Shown in pieces: positions 1-7,348 of a DNA stretch of 8,740 nucleotides (positions are counted from its first letter, which is position 1; each line of letters starts with the position of its first letter). The position numbers were made by a program, and so were the translations under genes. The DNA comes from Thiobacillus sp. (lineage in GTDB: Bacteria > Pseudomonadota > Gammaproteobacteria > Burkholderiales > Thiobacillaceae), in contig JADMKH010000073.1 of assembly GCA_018780025.1 (NCBI GenBank), forward strand, positions 1-8,740. The letters run 5' to 3'. The notes beneath the pieces were generated by a model. It was given only the letters and a program-made list of their open reading frames with translations, ran no database searches and was not told where the DNA came from.

Positions 1-200
1 GCCCGCTGCAGCGCCTGGTTGCGATACCAGGGGCCGCTGCCCAGCGCCAGCAGGCGGTCGATGCGGTCGTAGTCGGAGGCAGTGCTGTCGAACAGCATGC
101 CAACGTAACCGCGCCGCTCCTGTTCGCTGGCGTAGTAATCGGCGAGGGGCGGATGCGGGGCATGCACCGCTGGTGCGGACGAATCGGGGGCGTTTTTCAT
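1..200 (-). CDS. UbiE/COQ5-like SAM-dependent methyltransferase (N-terminal part, cut by window edge)
   Basis: Only the first 66 codons are visible; the gene runs off the left edge. The ATG at 200 overlaps the TGA of the glycosyltransferase gene by 4 nt (ATGA), which fixes the start. After a Pro/Ala-rich, low-complexity N-terminus of about 20 residues, the segment GMLFDSTASDYDRIDRLLAL (about residues 32-51) and the following GPWYRNQAL resemble the start of UbiE/COQ5 class I methyltransferases, where an F-x-x-x-A-x-x-YD stretch precedes the SAM-binding fold. The SAM-binding glycine motif itself lies outside the window. It is the last visible gene of a five-gene operon that looks like part of an aryl-polyene pigment cluster, where methyltransferases are common tailoring enzymes. 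A role in O- or C-methylation of the aryl head group is inference. Genuine ubiquinone UbiE is less likely because of the operon context. Confidence 0.7.
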   Translation of the reverse strand, partial: MKNAPDSSAPAVHAPHPPLADYYASEQERRGYVGMLFDSTASDYDRIDRLLALGSGPWYRNQALQR

Positions 201-985
201 GGGGTGTTTGACCGGTGAGGTTTCAGTCGCCGCAGCAACAAAAGCGGCAAGCGCAGTAGGAATCCCAGCATCAGCCGGATATGCATCCAGCTCAGGAGGA
301 TGTTGTCACGCAGGTAGTTGAAATGGGAGACGCCGCCCTCGTCGGCGCGCAGGTACTTCACCGGTGCGGGCAGGTTGACGGGGCGCACGCCGCGCCAGCA
401 CAGACGCACGACCGCTTCGGGGTCGAAATCAAAGCGGCGCATCCAGCGCTGGCCGCGCATCACCTGGCGCAGCGGCTCAACCGGATAGACCCGAAAGCCA
501 TACAGCGAATCGCCGATGCCCGCCCACAGGGTTTCCAGATTGGCCCAGCCGTTGGACACCTTGCGGCCCTGCACGCGCAGCGCCGGGGCATCAGCGTCGA
601 ACACCGGCACGCCGAGCACCATTGCATCGGGATTCTGGTGCGAAGCGGCCATGAATTCCGGGATCAGATCCGCCGGATGCTGTCCGTCCGAATCCATCGT
701 CAGGACGTACGTAAAACCTTGCCGGGCCGCTTCGTCGAGGCCATACAGCACGGCGGCGCCTTTGCCTTGATTGTGCGGCAGAACCAGGATGCGCAAATCG
801 GGATCGCCCTGCGTCAATGTCTGCAGGCCTTGCGGTGTGCCGTCGGTGCTGCCGTCCACCACCACCCACACCGGTGCCCACTGGGTGCGTGCAGCCCGCA
901 CGGTTTCATAGACTTTTTCACCCGGGTTGTAGCTGGGGATCAGCACCAGGTGACTGGTGGAAGCCGTTATTCCAGACGCGGTCAT
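197..985 (-). CDS. Family 2 glycosyltransferase (GT-A fold, dolichyl-phosphate-mannose-synthase-like)
   Basis: The product has 262 residues. The ATG at 985 overlaps the TGA of the acyltransferase gene by 4 nt, so it is preferred over in-frame starts further upstream. The N-terminal GT-A signatures are clear: VLIPSYNPG (residues 14-22) for nucleotide-sugar binding, VVVDGSTDGT (41-50), and the metal-binding TMDSDGQHP (96-104) with D98 and D100 as the DxD-like pair. A C-terminal hydrophobic stretch (about 229-252, rich in Leu) ending in basic residues suggests inner-membrane association. There is no signal peptide. GT2 enzymes of this kind transfer a sugar from a nucleotide or lipid carrier. Beside the chorismatase, halogenase-like and PlsC-like genes, it matches the glycosyltransferases in aryl-polyene/xanthomonadin clusters, which are thought to help build the polar head of the lipid-anchored pigment. 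Donor and acceptor cannot be read from the sequence. Confidence 0.88.
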   Translation of the reverse strand: MTASGITASTSHLVLIPSYNPGEKVYETVRAARTQWAPVWVVVDGSTDGTPQGLQTLTQGDPDLRILVLPHNQGKGAAVLYGLDEAARQGFTYVLTMDSDGQHPADLIPEFMAASHQNPDAMVLGVPVFDADAPALRVQGRKVSNGWANLETLWAGIGDSLYGFRVYPVEPLRQVMRGQRWMRRFDFDPEAVVRLCWRGVRPVNLPAPVKYLRADEGGVSHFNYLRDNILLSWMHIRLMLGFLLRLPLLLLRRLKPHRSNTP

Positions 986-1821
986 GATGCCTGCACCGCG
1001 TCGCATTCCGGGGCCTGCGGGGCCTCGGGCGGCAAAAACCGCGGCGCTTCGCACAGCTCATCGATGAAATAGCGCTCCAATTCCTCGGTAAACGCCGCGG
1101 CTTTGCCGGGTGGGTCGAAGCGGCGACCGAGCCGGACACGGTAGGTGATCGGAAACCGTGGGCGACGAAACAACGGCCACCCCTTGCTGAGGTAAGCAGA
1201 ATCGGTTTCGATGAACACTGTCTGGATCGGCACCTGTGCGCGGCTGGCGATCAATGCGGTGGTGCCTTTACATACGTTGACCGGCCACCGGGTGGTGCGC
1301 GTTCCCTCGGGAAAAACCAGCAGCTGGCTCCCATTGCGCAGTTCGGCCACCGATTGCTTGATCATGCTCAGTTGCGCATCGTTGCGGATGTAGCCGGCGA
1401 TGCGGGCGCCGGCGCCAAAAAATGCGTTATCCACGATATCGGCTTTCATGATGCAGGCGATGCCCGGCAAGCGCGACAACACCATCAGGGCATCGAGCAG
1501 GCAGGGGTGATTGGGCGCGATAACCATCGGGCCTTCTGCGCGCAAGGCATCGAGCTCAGCGAGATCGAAATGGATGGCTCGAATGAAAGTGAGGAAGCCG
1601 AGATAAACACGAAATGAAATCGAGATCACGCCGCGGCCGAGCGCGTTCGCCCTGCGCTTGGGCAGCACGTAATACAGCGGCACGGCGAACACGGTCCAGA
1701 TCAACGACGCCGCGCCCAGCACCACCAGGCCCGCCCACAAGACAAAATATTCGTAGAGCCGGTGCAGCATACGCCGCGGCCAACGGGTCCGGGGCGCAAA
1801 TGTATGCGTTGAAGTCGTCAT
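982..1821 (-). CDS. PlsC-family lysophospholipid-type acyltransferase
   Basis: The product has 279 residues. The ATG at 1821 lies 7 nt after the TAG of the chorismatase gene, with a run of G residues between them that can act as a Shine-Dalgarno; in-frame codons further upstream would run into the chorismatase gene. A long hydrophobic segment (about residues 25-53) predicts an N-terminal membrane anchor. The catalytic NHPCLLD (104-110) carries the HX4D motif, with H105 and D110 as catalytic pair, and FPEGTR (170-175) is the acceptor-binding block. These identify the 1-acyl-glycerol-3-phosphate acyltransferase superfamily. This copy is probably not the housekeeping plsC: it sits inside a pigment-type operon. 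In aryl-polyene pathways, such enzymes are proposed to attach the polyene acyl chain to a lipid or sugar acceptor. The family is seen in the sequence; the substrate is inference. Confidence 0.9.
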   Translation of the reverse strand: MTTSTHTFAPRTRWPRRMLHRLYEYFVLWAGLVVLGAASLIWTVFAVPLYYVLPKRRANALGRGVISISFRVYLGFLTFIRAIHFDLAELDALRAEGPMVIAPNHPCLLDALMVLSRLPGIACIMKADIVDNAFFGAGARIAGYIRNDAQLSMIKQSVAELRNGSQLLVFPEGTRTTRWPVNVCKGTTALIASRAQVPIQTVFIETDSAYLSKGWPLFRRPRFPITYRVRLGRRFDPPGKAAAFTEELERYFIDELCEAPRFLPPEAPQAPECDAVQAS

Positions 1822-1828
1822 GCCCCCC

Positions 1829-2887
1829 CTACTCGGTGACCGGGCTGGCCGGCGTGGTTGCATGCCCGCCCGATGCCTCGATTTCGACCAGCAGGTCGGC
1901 GCGACAGATGTCCGCCTGCAGGAACACCGGCGAAATCGACGCGCCAATGAATTCCATCATGACCTGGCGCACTGTGGCCAGGTTCGACAAATCCCGCAGA
2001 TAAACCTTGTAGGCCAGCGTATCGAGACTGAAACGGGTGCGTGGATTGACGCGGTTGGCCTCGTCGACCACCGCTGCGATGTTTTGCAGACACTCGCGTG
2101 TTTGCGCCGCCACGTCGCCCGCATGCAGGGTTTGATGGCCCACGATGCTGGCGGTGCCGGAAATGAACAGCACGTCGCACCCGTCCAGGTTGACCAGCCC
2201 CGCGCGCGCGAAAGTCGGGCTGCGCGGACCATACTGGCTGGGATAGTGGAAGGCGCTGACCTGACGCGGATTTTCGATCGCGATGACATCCGTCCGCGTC
2301 GCCAGAAATGCGATATTCAGTCCGCCCGCGGCAGCGCCCAACGCGCAGGCGGCGGGCACGTCGTTGACGACCGAACGGTCATGGGCAAGAAAGGCTTCCT
2401 GCCGGCCAATATTGAACTGGCGATAGCGTTCGATCTGGTGACTCTCTGCATTGATGTCCGCGAAGTAATTCCACACGCGCAGCAACGACGTGTAGCCACG
2501 CGCTTCGAGCAATTCGAAAATGGCCTGATAGGCTGCTGCCGTTGCCATTTGCAAAGGGGGGCGGCGCCCATCGGCCATTTGCGGTAACGCGACCTCATCC
2601 AGGCTCATGCTGCCAAACAACAGCGACCGACTGGCGCGAAAACGGATTGCGCCCTGCTGCCCGGATTCCAGGGGTTCGGCGCTATGCCAAATCTCGCAGG
2701 TCGCCTCTTCCGGATAGGGCAAGGCCATGTCCACCTGCTGAATCGGCAGATCCAGAAGGTCGAGCGCCATGGCAGGATGGGCATAACACGCGCCACCGAG
2801 CACGCTGCTCAATTCGTCACGCGTCCGGCCCGCAAGCCGGGACGCGGGCAACACTTCCAGACGCAGAATCGAATCCACTGGCGTCAT
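1829..2887 (-). CDS. xanB2: Chorismatase, FkbO/Hyg5/XanB2 family (probable 3-hydroxybenzoate-forming)
   Basis: The product has 352 residues. The ATG at 2887 overlaps the TGA of the upstream oxidoreductase gene (ATGA); a TTG two codons earlier is a poorer start. Family blocks are RYRQFNIGR (154-162), PAACALGAA (178-186), ENPRQVSAFHYPSQYGPRSP (205-224), ISGTASIVGH (242-251) and DICRADLLVEIEA (326-338). Chorismatases hydrolyse chorismate, releasing pyruvate. FkbO yields a dihydroxycyclohexadienoate, Hyg5 yields 3-hydroxybenzoate, and XanB2 yields 3- and 4-hydroxybenzoate. C328 and E335 line up with the Hyg5 active-site Cys and Glu, seven residues apart, and G244 sits where Hyg5 has Gly and FkbO Ala; this alignment is from memory. 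A hydroxybenzoate-forming activity is therefore predicted. Older annotations call this family pteridine-dependent dioxygenase-like. In this operon its likely job is to make the aryl starter of a polyene pigment. The symbol is by homology; the family call is firm. Confidence 0.88.
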   Translation of the reverse strand: MTPVDSILRLEVLPASRLAGRTRDELSSVLGGACYAHPAMALDLLDLPIQQVDMALPYPEEATCEIWHSAEPLESGQQGAIRFRASRSLLFGSMSLDEVALPQMADGRRPPLQMATAAAYQAIFELLEARGYTSLLRVWNYFADINAESHQIERYRQFNIGRQEAFLAHDRSVVNDVPAACALGAAAGGLNIAFLATRTDVIAIENPRQVSAFHYPSQYGPRSPTFARAGLVNLDGCDVLFISGTASIVGHQTLHAGDVAAQTRECLQNIAAVVDEANRVNPRTRFSLDTLAYKVYLRDLSNLATVRQVMMEFIGASISPVFLQADICRADLLVEIEASGGHATTPASPVTE

Positions 2888-4221
2888 CGGCAATTGGCGC
2901 CTTCCGGGTTATCCACATAACGAACATTCAGCTTGCGGCGTTTCCAGGCTGTGACCGTATGCTTCAGGTTGGCCACAGACGCCACGTAATAAATGACCTT
3001 GAACGCCCACAATGAGGGCCAGATCGGCGTCTTGCCGTAGATGTCGCCGGCCAGCACCGAAAGCAGCGCCTCCTTGACCCGAAAGATATTGCGCGGCGAC
3101 ATGAACAGGTTGCGCATGGTCGGATTGGTAACGCGGTAGATAAACCAGGAAAACGCCTTGGGTCCGTGTTGCATCACCTTGTCAAACTGCTTGAGCGCCA
3201 GCGCGGATTTTTCCGGTTGACGCAGACAGATATCGACCGCATCGGCGCCGACGAAAGCGCTATTCATGGCCAGCATCACCCCGGAGGAAAAAACCGGATC
3301 GATGAACGCGTAGGCGTCGCCCAGCAGCAGGTAACGGGCGCCATGGGTGCGGTCGCAGGCATAGGAAAAATTGCCGGTGGCCTCCACATCCGACACCCGT
3401 TCGGCATGACGCAACCGCTCGGCCAGCGCAGGGCATTGCGCGATCAAGTCCATCAGGAAATCCGCTGGCGGACTGGTACGGGCCTTCAGGATGTGCGGCC
3501 AGATCACCGCGCCGACGCTGGTGCAGCCGTCCGCCAGCGGAATGAACCAGAACCAGCCGTGCGCAAACCAGAAGATGCTGATGTGGCCCGCCTGCCGGCC
3601 TTCGAGCCGTTGCGCGCCCCTGAAATGGCCGTACAGGGCCGCGCTGTTGTGTTTGGGGTTGCGCTGCTTGGCTTTCAAACGGTTGCCGAGAAAAGTGTCG
3701 CGGCCCGAAGCGTCGATCAGGAAGCGGCAGCGCCAGGTGTCGCTTGCGCCGCTGTCGTGCTCCGCGTGAACGACGGCGCCTTCGTCGTTCGGCAGAAATT
3801 CCACGTCGCGCACGCGACAGCCTTCGATGACATCGGCCCCTTTGCGGCCGGCATTGCGAATCAGGATTTCGTCGAACTCGGAGCGGCGCACCTGAAAGGA
3901 ACGCGGCATGGACTTGTCCCACGCATCGCCAAACTCGAAAGTCTGGCGGTGTTCATGCCAGGGTGAAACGAATTCCGCGCCCCATTTTTCCATGCCGATG
4001 GCTTCGATTTCGGCGCGCACGCCCAGCTTGTCGAACAATGGCAAATTGGCCGGCAGCAGGGATTCGCCGATGTGAAAGCGCGGATGGTGCGCCTTTTCCA
4101 GCAGCGCGACCCGATGCCCCTTTTCCGCCAGCAGCGCGGCGGCGGTCGAGCCGGCGGGGCCGCCGCCGATCACCAGCACATCGCAGCGGCGCTCAGCCGG
4201 GCCGGCAGTTTCGTTCAACAT
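2884..4221 (-). CDS. Flavin-dependent halogenase-like / FAD-dependent monooxygenase
   Basis: The product has 445 residues. The ATG at 4221 has a clear AAGGA 7 nt upstream, so it is preferred over in-frame ATG (4278) and TTG (4287) codons. The FAD-binding Rossmann motif VIGGGPAGS is at residues 17-25 and HIGESLLP at 50-57. A candidate catalytic lysine, K79, lies in GMEKWGAEF. The halogenase motif WxWxIP appears as WFWFIP (223-228), and GDAYAFIDPVFSSGV (301-315) is the second FAD block, in the form seen in phenol/pyrrole-type halogenases such as PltA. These enzymes use reduced FAD from a partner reductase, O2 and halide to make HOX, which the lysine delivers to an electron-rich aryl ring. As first gene of the operon beside a XanB2-type chorismatase, it could halogenate the hydroxybenzoyl head of an aryl polyene, as xanthomonadins are brominated. 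A plain FAD hydroxylase or a geranylgeranyl-reductase-like enzyme cannot be excluded. Confidence 0.85.
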   Translation of the reverse strand: MLNETAGPAERRCDVLVIGGGPAGSTAAALLAEKGHRVALLEKAHHPRFHIGESLLPANLPLFDKLGVRAEIEAIGMEKWGAEFVSPWHEHRQTFEFGDAWDKSMPRSFQVRRSEFDEILIRNAGRKGADVIEGCRVRDVEFLPNDEGAVVHAEHDSGASDTWRCRFLIDASGRDTFLGNRLKAKQRNPKHNSAALYGHFRGAQRLEGRQAGHISIFWFAHGWFWFIPLADGCTSVGAVIWPHILKARTSPPADFLMDLIAQCPALAERLRHAERVSDVEATGNFSYACDRTHGARYLLLGDAYAFIDPVFSSGVMLAMNSAFVGADAVDICLRQPEKSALALKQFDKVMQHGPKAFSWFIYRVTNPTMRNLFMSPRNIFRVKEALLSVLAGDIYGKTPIWPSLWAFKVIYYVASVANLKHTVTAWKRRKLNVRYVDNPEGANCR

Positions 4222-4228
4222 GGGACTT

Positions 4229-4233
4229 TCCTT
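4229..4233 (-). promoter_or_regulatory. Ribosome binding site of the halogenase-like gene
   Basis: AAGGA on the minus strand, 7 nt before the ATG at 4221. It is the strongest Shine-Dalgarno in the left half of the window and decides the start in favour of 4221 over the longer in-frame extensions. Confidence 0.75.
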
Positions 4234-4309
4234 GTTTGGTGACAGCACGGCGAAAGGGTCCGTCCGCGTGAACTGCATAACGTCCAAAGTTTACCCAAAC
4301 AACTCCTGG

Positions 4310-4317
4310 GGCGGTAG
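4310..4317 (+). promoter_or_regulatory. ops-like GGCGGTAG core upstream of rfbB
   Basis: GGCGGTAG, preceded by CTGG, is identical to the 8-nt core of the ops element within JUMPstart leaders of polysaccharide operons, where RfaH is recruited to paused RNA polymerase. It lies 180 nt upstream of rfbB and on the same strand, as expected. The downstream bases (TTCA) do not match the extended ops form, and it would need a promoter upstream of 4310 to be transcribed. A partial second copy, CGGTAG, lies at 4395-4400. Chance occurrence is possible. Confidence 0.3.
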
Positions 4318-4322
4318 TTCAT

Positions 4323-4337
4323 GCGCGCGACGCGCGC
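4323..4337. repeat. Perfect 15-bp palindrome in the divergent promoter region
   Basis: GCGCGCGACGCGCGC consists of two 7-nt arms that are exact reverse complements around the single central A4330. It lies about 100 nt from the halogenase start and about 160 nt from rfbB, so it could be an operator or just a GC-alternating tract. With a one-base centre it is better suited to dimeric protein binding than to an RNA hairpin. Confidence 0.4.
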
Positions 4338-4357
4338 CCTGCATTAATTTCACGGGG

Positions 4358-4363
4358 TAAAAT
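4358..4363 (+). promoter_or_regulatory. Possible -10 box for the rfb operon (TAAAAT)
   Basis: TAAAAT matches 5 of 6 bases of the sigma70 -10 consensus and stands in the AT-richest part of the spacer. No good -35 hexamer is found 16-18 nt upstream; that position is GC-rich. If used, the leader would be about 130 nt long and would not contain the ops-like core at 4310-4317. Confidence 0.3.
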
Positions 4364-4479
4364 ATTCGCGGCCATTGAATTATCGTTGGCTTCCCGGTAG
4401 GCGGTTGTGTTTCAGCCACGCAAGATCGGGGTTGATGCTATCGATGGGAGTAATCCGAGCGAACGTCGCGGCAACTTTC

Positions 4480-4485
4480 AGGAAA
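4480..4485 (+). promoter_or_regulatory. Ribosome binding site of rfbB
   Basis: AGGAAA, 12 nt before the ATG at 4498 and followed by an AT-rich, probably unstructured stretch. It supports the chosen rfbB start although the spacing is on the long side. Confidence 0.55.
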
Positions 4486-4497
4486 CATAAATAATCA

Positions 4498-5564
<1,067 letters not shown>

Positions 5565-5568
<4 letters not shown>

Positions 5569-6467
5569 AAATCCTCCTGTTCGGCAAAAATGGCCAGGTC
5601 GGCTGGGAGCTGCAGCGCAGCCTGGCGCCGCTGGGCGAACTGGTGGCGCTGGCGTCCGACAGCCAGGCACTGTGCGGCGACCTCGCCGACCTGGCGGGCA
5701 TCGCCCGGACAGTTCGCGCGGTCGCCCCGGACGTCATCGTCAATGCCGCTGCGCACACCGCCGTCGACCAAGCCGAGCGCGAGCCCGAACGGGCCCGCAC
5801 CCTCAACGCGCTGGCCCCGGGCGTGCTGGCCCAGGAAGCCCAACGCTGCGGCGCCTGGCTGGTTCACTATTCCACCGACTATGTGTTTGACGGCAGCGGC
5901 GACGCACCGTGGCGGGAAACCGACCCCACCGGCCCGCTCAACGTCTACGGCCAAACCAAACTGGAAGGCGAAGCCGCCATCCGTGCCGCGGGCTGCCGGC
6001 ACCTCATCTTCCGCACCAGTTGGGTCTACGCCGCGCGCGGCGGCAATTTCGCCCAAACCATGCTGCGGCTGGCCCGTGAGCGGGACAGCCTCGCCGTCAT
6101 CAACGACCAGATCGGCGCCCCCACCGGGGCCGATCTGCTGGCGGACGTCACCGCCCACGCCATTCGCACCGCGATGCAGCGCCCCGAGCTTGGCGGTCTG
6201 TATCACTTGGCGGCCGGCGGCCAGACTTCCTGGTACGACTACGCGCGCTTCGTGATCGAGTTTGCCCGGCAAGTGGGTGTCCAAATCAAAGTTGCGCCCG
6301 AAGCCATCCAGCCCGTCTCCAGCAGCGCGTTCCCCACCGCCGCCCGACGCCCGCTCAACTCGCGCCTGGACACCCGTAACCTGCAAACCACCTTCGGCCT
6401 GCACCTGCCCCACTGGCAGGACGGCATCGCCCGCATGCTGACCGAAGTTCTCGAGAAACCCTCATGA
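5565..6467 (+). CDS. rfbD: dTDP-4-dehydrorhamnose reductase (RmlD)
   Basis: The product has 300 residues, about the family length. It is the last step of the pathway, reducing dTDP-4-keto-L-rhamnose to dTDP-L-rhamnose with NAD(P)H. The start is a GTG at 5565 overlapping the rfbB stop (GTGA). It is chosen because KILLFGKNGQVGWEL then begins right at the N-terminus, as in RmlD, whereas a longer in-frame ATG at 5475 would add 30 unrelated residues inside rfbB. Key motifs are GKNGQVGW (residues 7-14) for cofactor binding, STDYVFDG (103-110) with T104, and YGQTK (128-132) with the catalytic Tyr128 and Lys132. No good Shine-Dalgarno precedes the GTG, so translation probably depends on coupling to rfbB. 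Confidence 0.96.
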
Positions 6468-7348
6468 CCCCACGCAAAGGCATCATCCTCGCCGGCGGCT
6501 CCGGCACCCGGCTGCACCCCGCCACGCTGGCCATCAGCAAGCAGCTGCTGCCGGTGTTCGACAAGCCGATGATCTACTACCCGCTCAGCACGCTGATGCT
6601 GGCGGGGATACGCGACATCCTCATCATCTCCACCCCCCAGGACACCCCGCGTTTCGAGCAGTTGCTCGGCACCGGCGCGCAATGGGGCCTGAACCTGCAA
6701 TACGCGGTGCAGCCCTCGCCCGACGGCCTGGCGCAAGCCTTCCTCATCGGCGAATCGTTCATCGGCGATGACTTGTCCGCCCTGGTGCTGGGCGACAACA
6801 TCTTCCACGGCCACGACTTCCACCACCTGCTCGGCAGCGCGGTGGCCCGCACCGAAGGCGCCAGCGTCTTCGCCTACCATGTGCACGACCCCGAGCGGTA
6901 TGGCGTGGCCGAGTTCGACACCGGCGGCAAGGTACTCTCGCTGGAAGAAAAGCCCACCCACCCCAAATCCAGCTATGCGGTGACCGGGCTGTATTTCTAC
7001 GACCGGCAGGTGGTCGAGCTGGCGAAAAGTCTGAAACCCTCGCCGCGCGGCGAGCTGGAAATCACCGACCTCAACCGCCTGTACCTGGAACAGGGCGCGC
7101 TCAATGTCGAAATCATGGGCCGCGGCTACGCCTGGCTCGATACCGGCACCCACGAATCGCTGCTCGACGCCAGCCAGTTCATCGCCACCCTGGAAAATCG
7201 CCAGGGCCTCAAGGTCGCCTGCCCGGAGGAAATCGCCTACCGGCAGCACTGGATCGATGCCGCCCAGCTTGAAAAGCTGGCGCAGCCCCTGAGCAAGAAT
7301 GGCTACGGGCAATACCTGATGCGCATCCTCAAGGAAAAGGTTTTCTGA
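6464..7348 (+). CDS. rfbA: Glucose-1-phosphate thymidylyltransferase (RmlA)
   Basis: The product has 294 residues, typical for the short form of RmlA. It is the first and normally feedback-inhibited step, joining glucose-1-phosphate and dTTP into dTDP-glucose plus pyrophosphate. The N-terminal nucleotidyltransferase signature is LAGGSGTRLHP (9-19) with R16, followed by SKQLLPVFDKPMIYYPLSTL (25-44) with K26. D111 in LGDNIFHG and D226 in WLDTGT are the expected metal ligands, and EEKP (161-164) is also conserved. The ATG at 6464 overlaps the rfbD TGA by 4 nt. Order in the operon (B-D-A-C) differs from pathway order, which is usual. The final A of its TGA is the first base of the rfbC start. Confidence 0.97.
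   Translation: MTPRKGIILAGGSGTRLHPATLAISKQLLPVFDKPMIYYPLSTLMLAGIRDILIISTPQDTPRFEQLLGTGAQWGLNLQYAVQPSPDGLAQAFLIGESFIGDDLSALVLGDNIFHGHDFHHLLGSAVARTEGASVFAYHVHDPERYGVAEFDTGGKVLSLEEKPTHPKSSYAVTGLYFYDRQVVELAKSLKPSPRGELEITDLNRLYLEQGALNVEIMGRGYAWLDTGTHESLLDASQFIATLENRQGLKVACPEEIAYRQHWIDAAQLEKLAQPLSKNGYGQYLMRILKEKVF

Larger units (their letters stand above)
4222..4497. other. Divergent intergenic region between the pigment-type operon and the rfb operon
   Basis: This 276-nt stretch separates two divergently transcribed operons and should hold both promoters. It is clearly less GC-rich around 4343-4380 and 4484-4497. On the plus strand it contains an ops-like core (4310-4317), a perfect palindrome (4323-4337), a TAAAAT box (4358-4363) and the rfbB ribosome binding site (4480-4485). 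For the minus-strand operon I find only a poor candidate, TTGTTT and TATGCA 17 nt apart (about 4275-4303 read on the minus strand), matching 3 of 6 in each hexamer. No convincing small gene lies here. Confidence 0.7.

Noticed and set aside
281..1072. Plus-strand open frame opposite the glycosyltransferase
   Set aside because: His/Ala/Gly-rich antisense shadow; the minus strand encodes clear GT2 motifs.
1820..2587. Plus-strand open frame opposite the chorismatase
   Set aside because: No domain seen; antisense to a gene with strong family blocks.
4222..4287. N-terminal extension of the halogenase-like protein (in-frame ATG at 4278 or TTG at 4287)
   Set aside because: The ATG at 4221 has an excellent AAGGA site, and the FAD motif then begins at the usual distance from the N-terminus.
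6239..7312. Long minus-strand open frame opposite rfbA
   Set aside because: Same GC-bias shadow effect; rfbA on the other strand carries full nucleotidyltransferase motifs and overlaps its neighbours in proper operon fashion.
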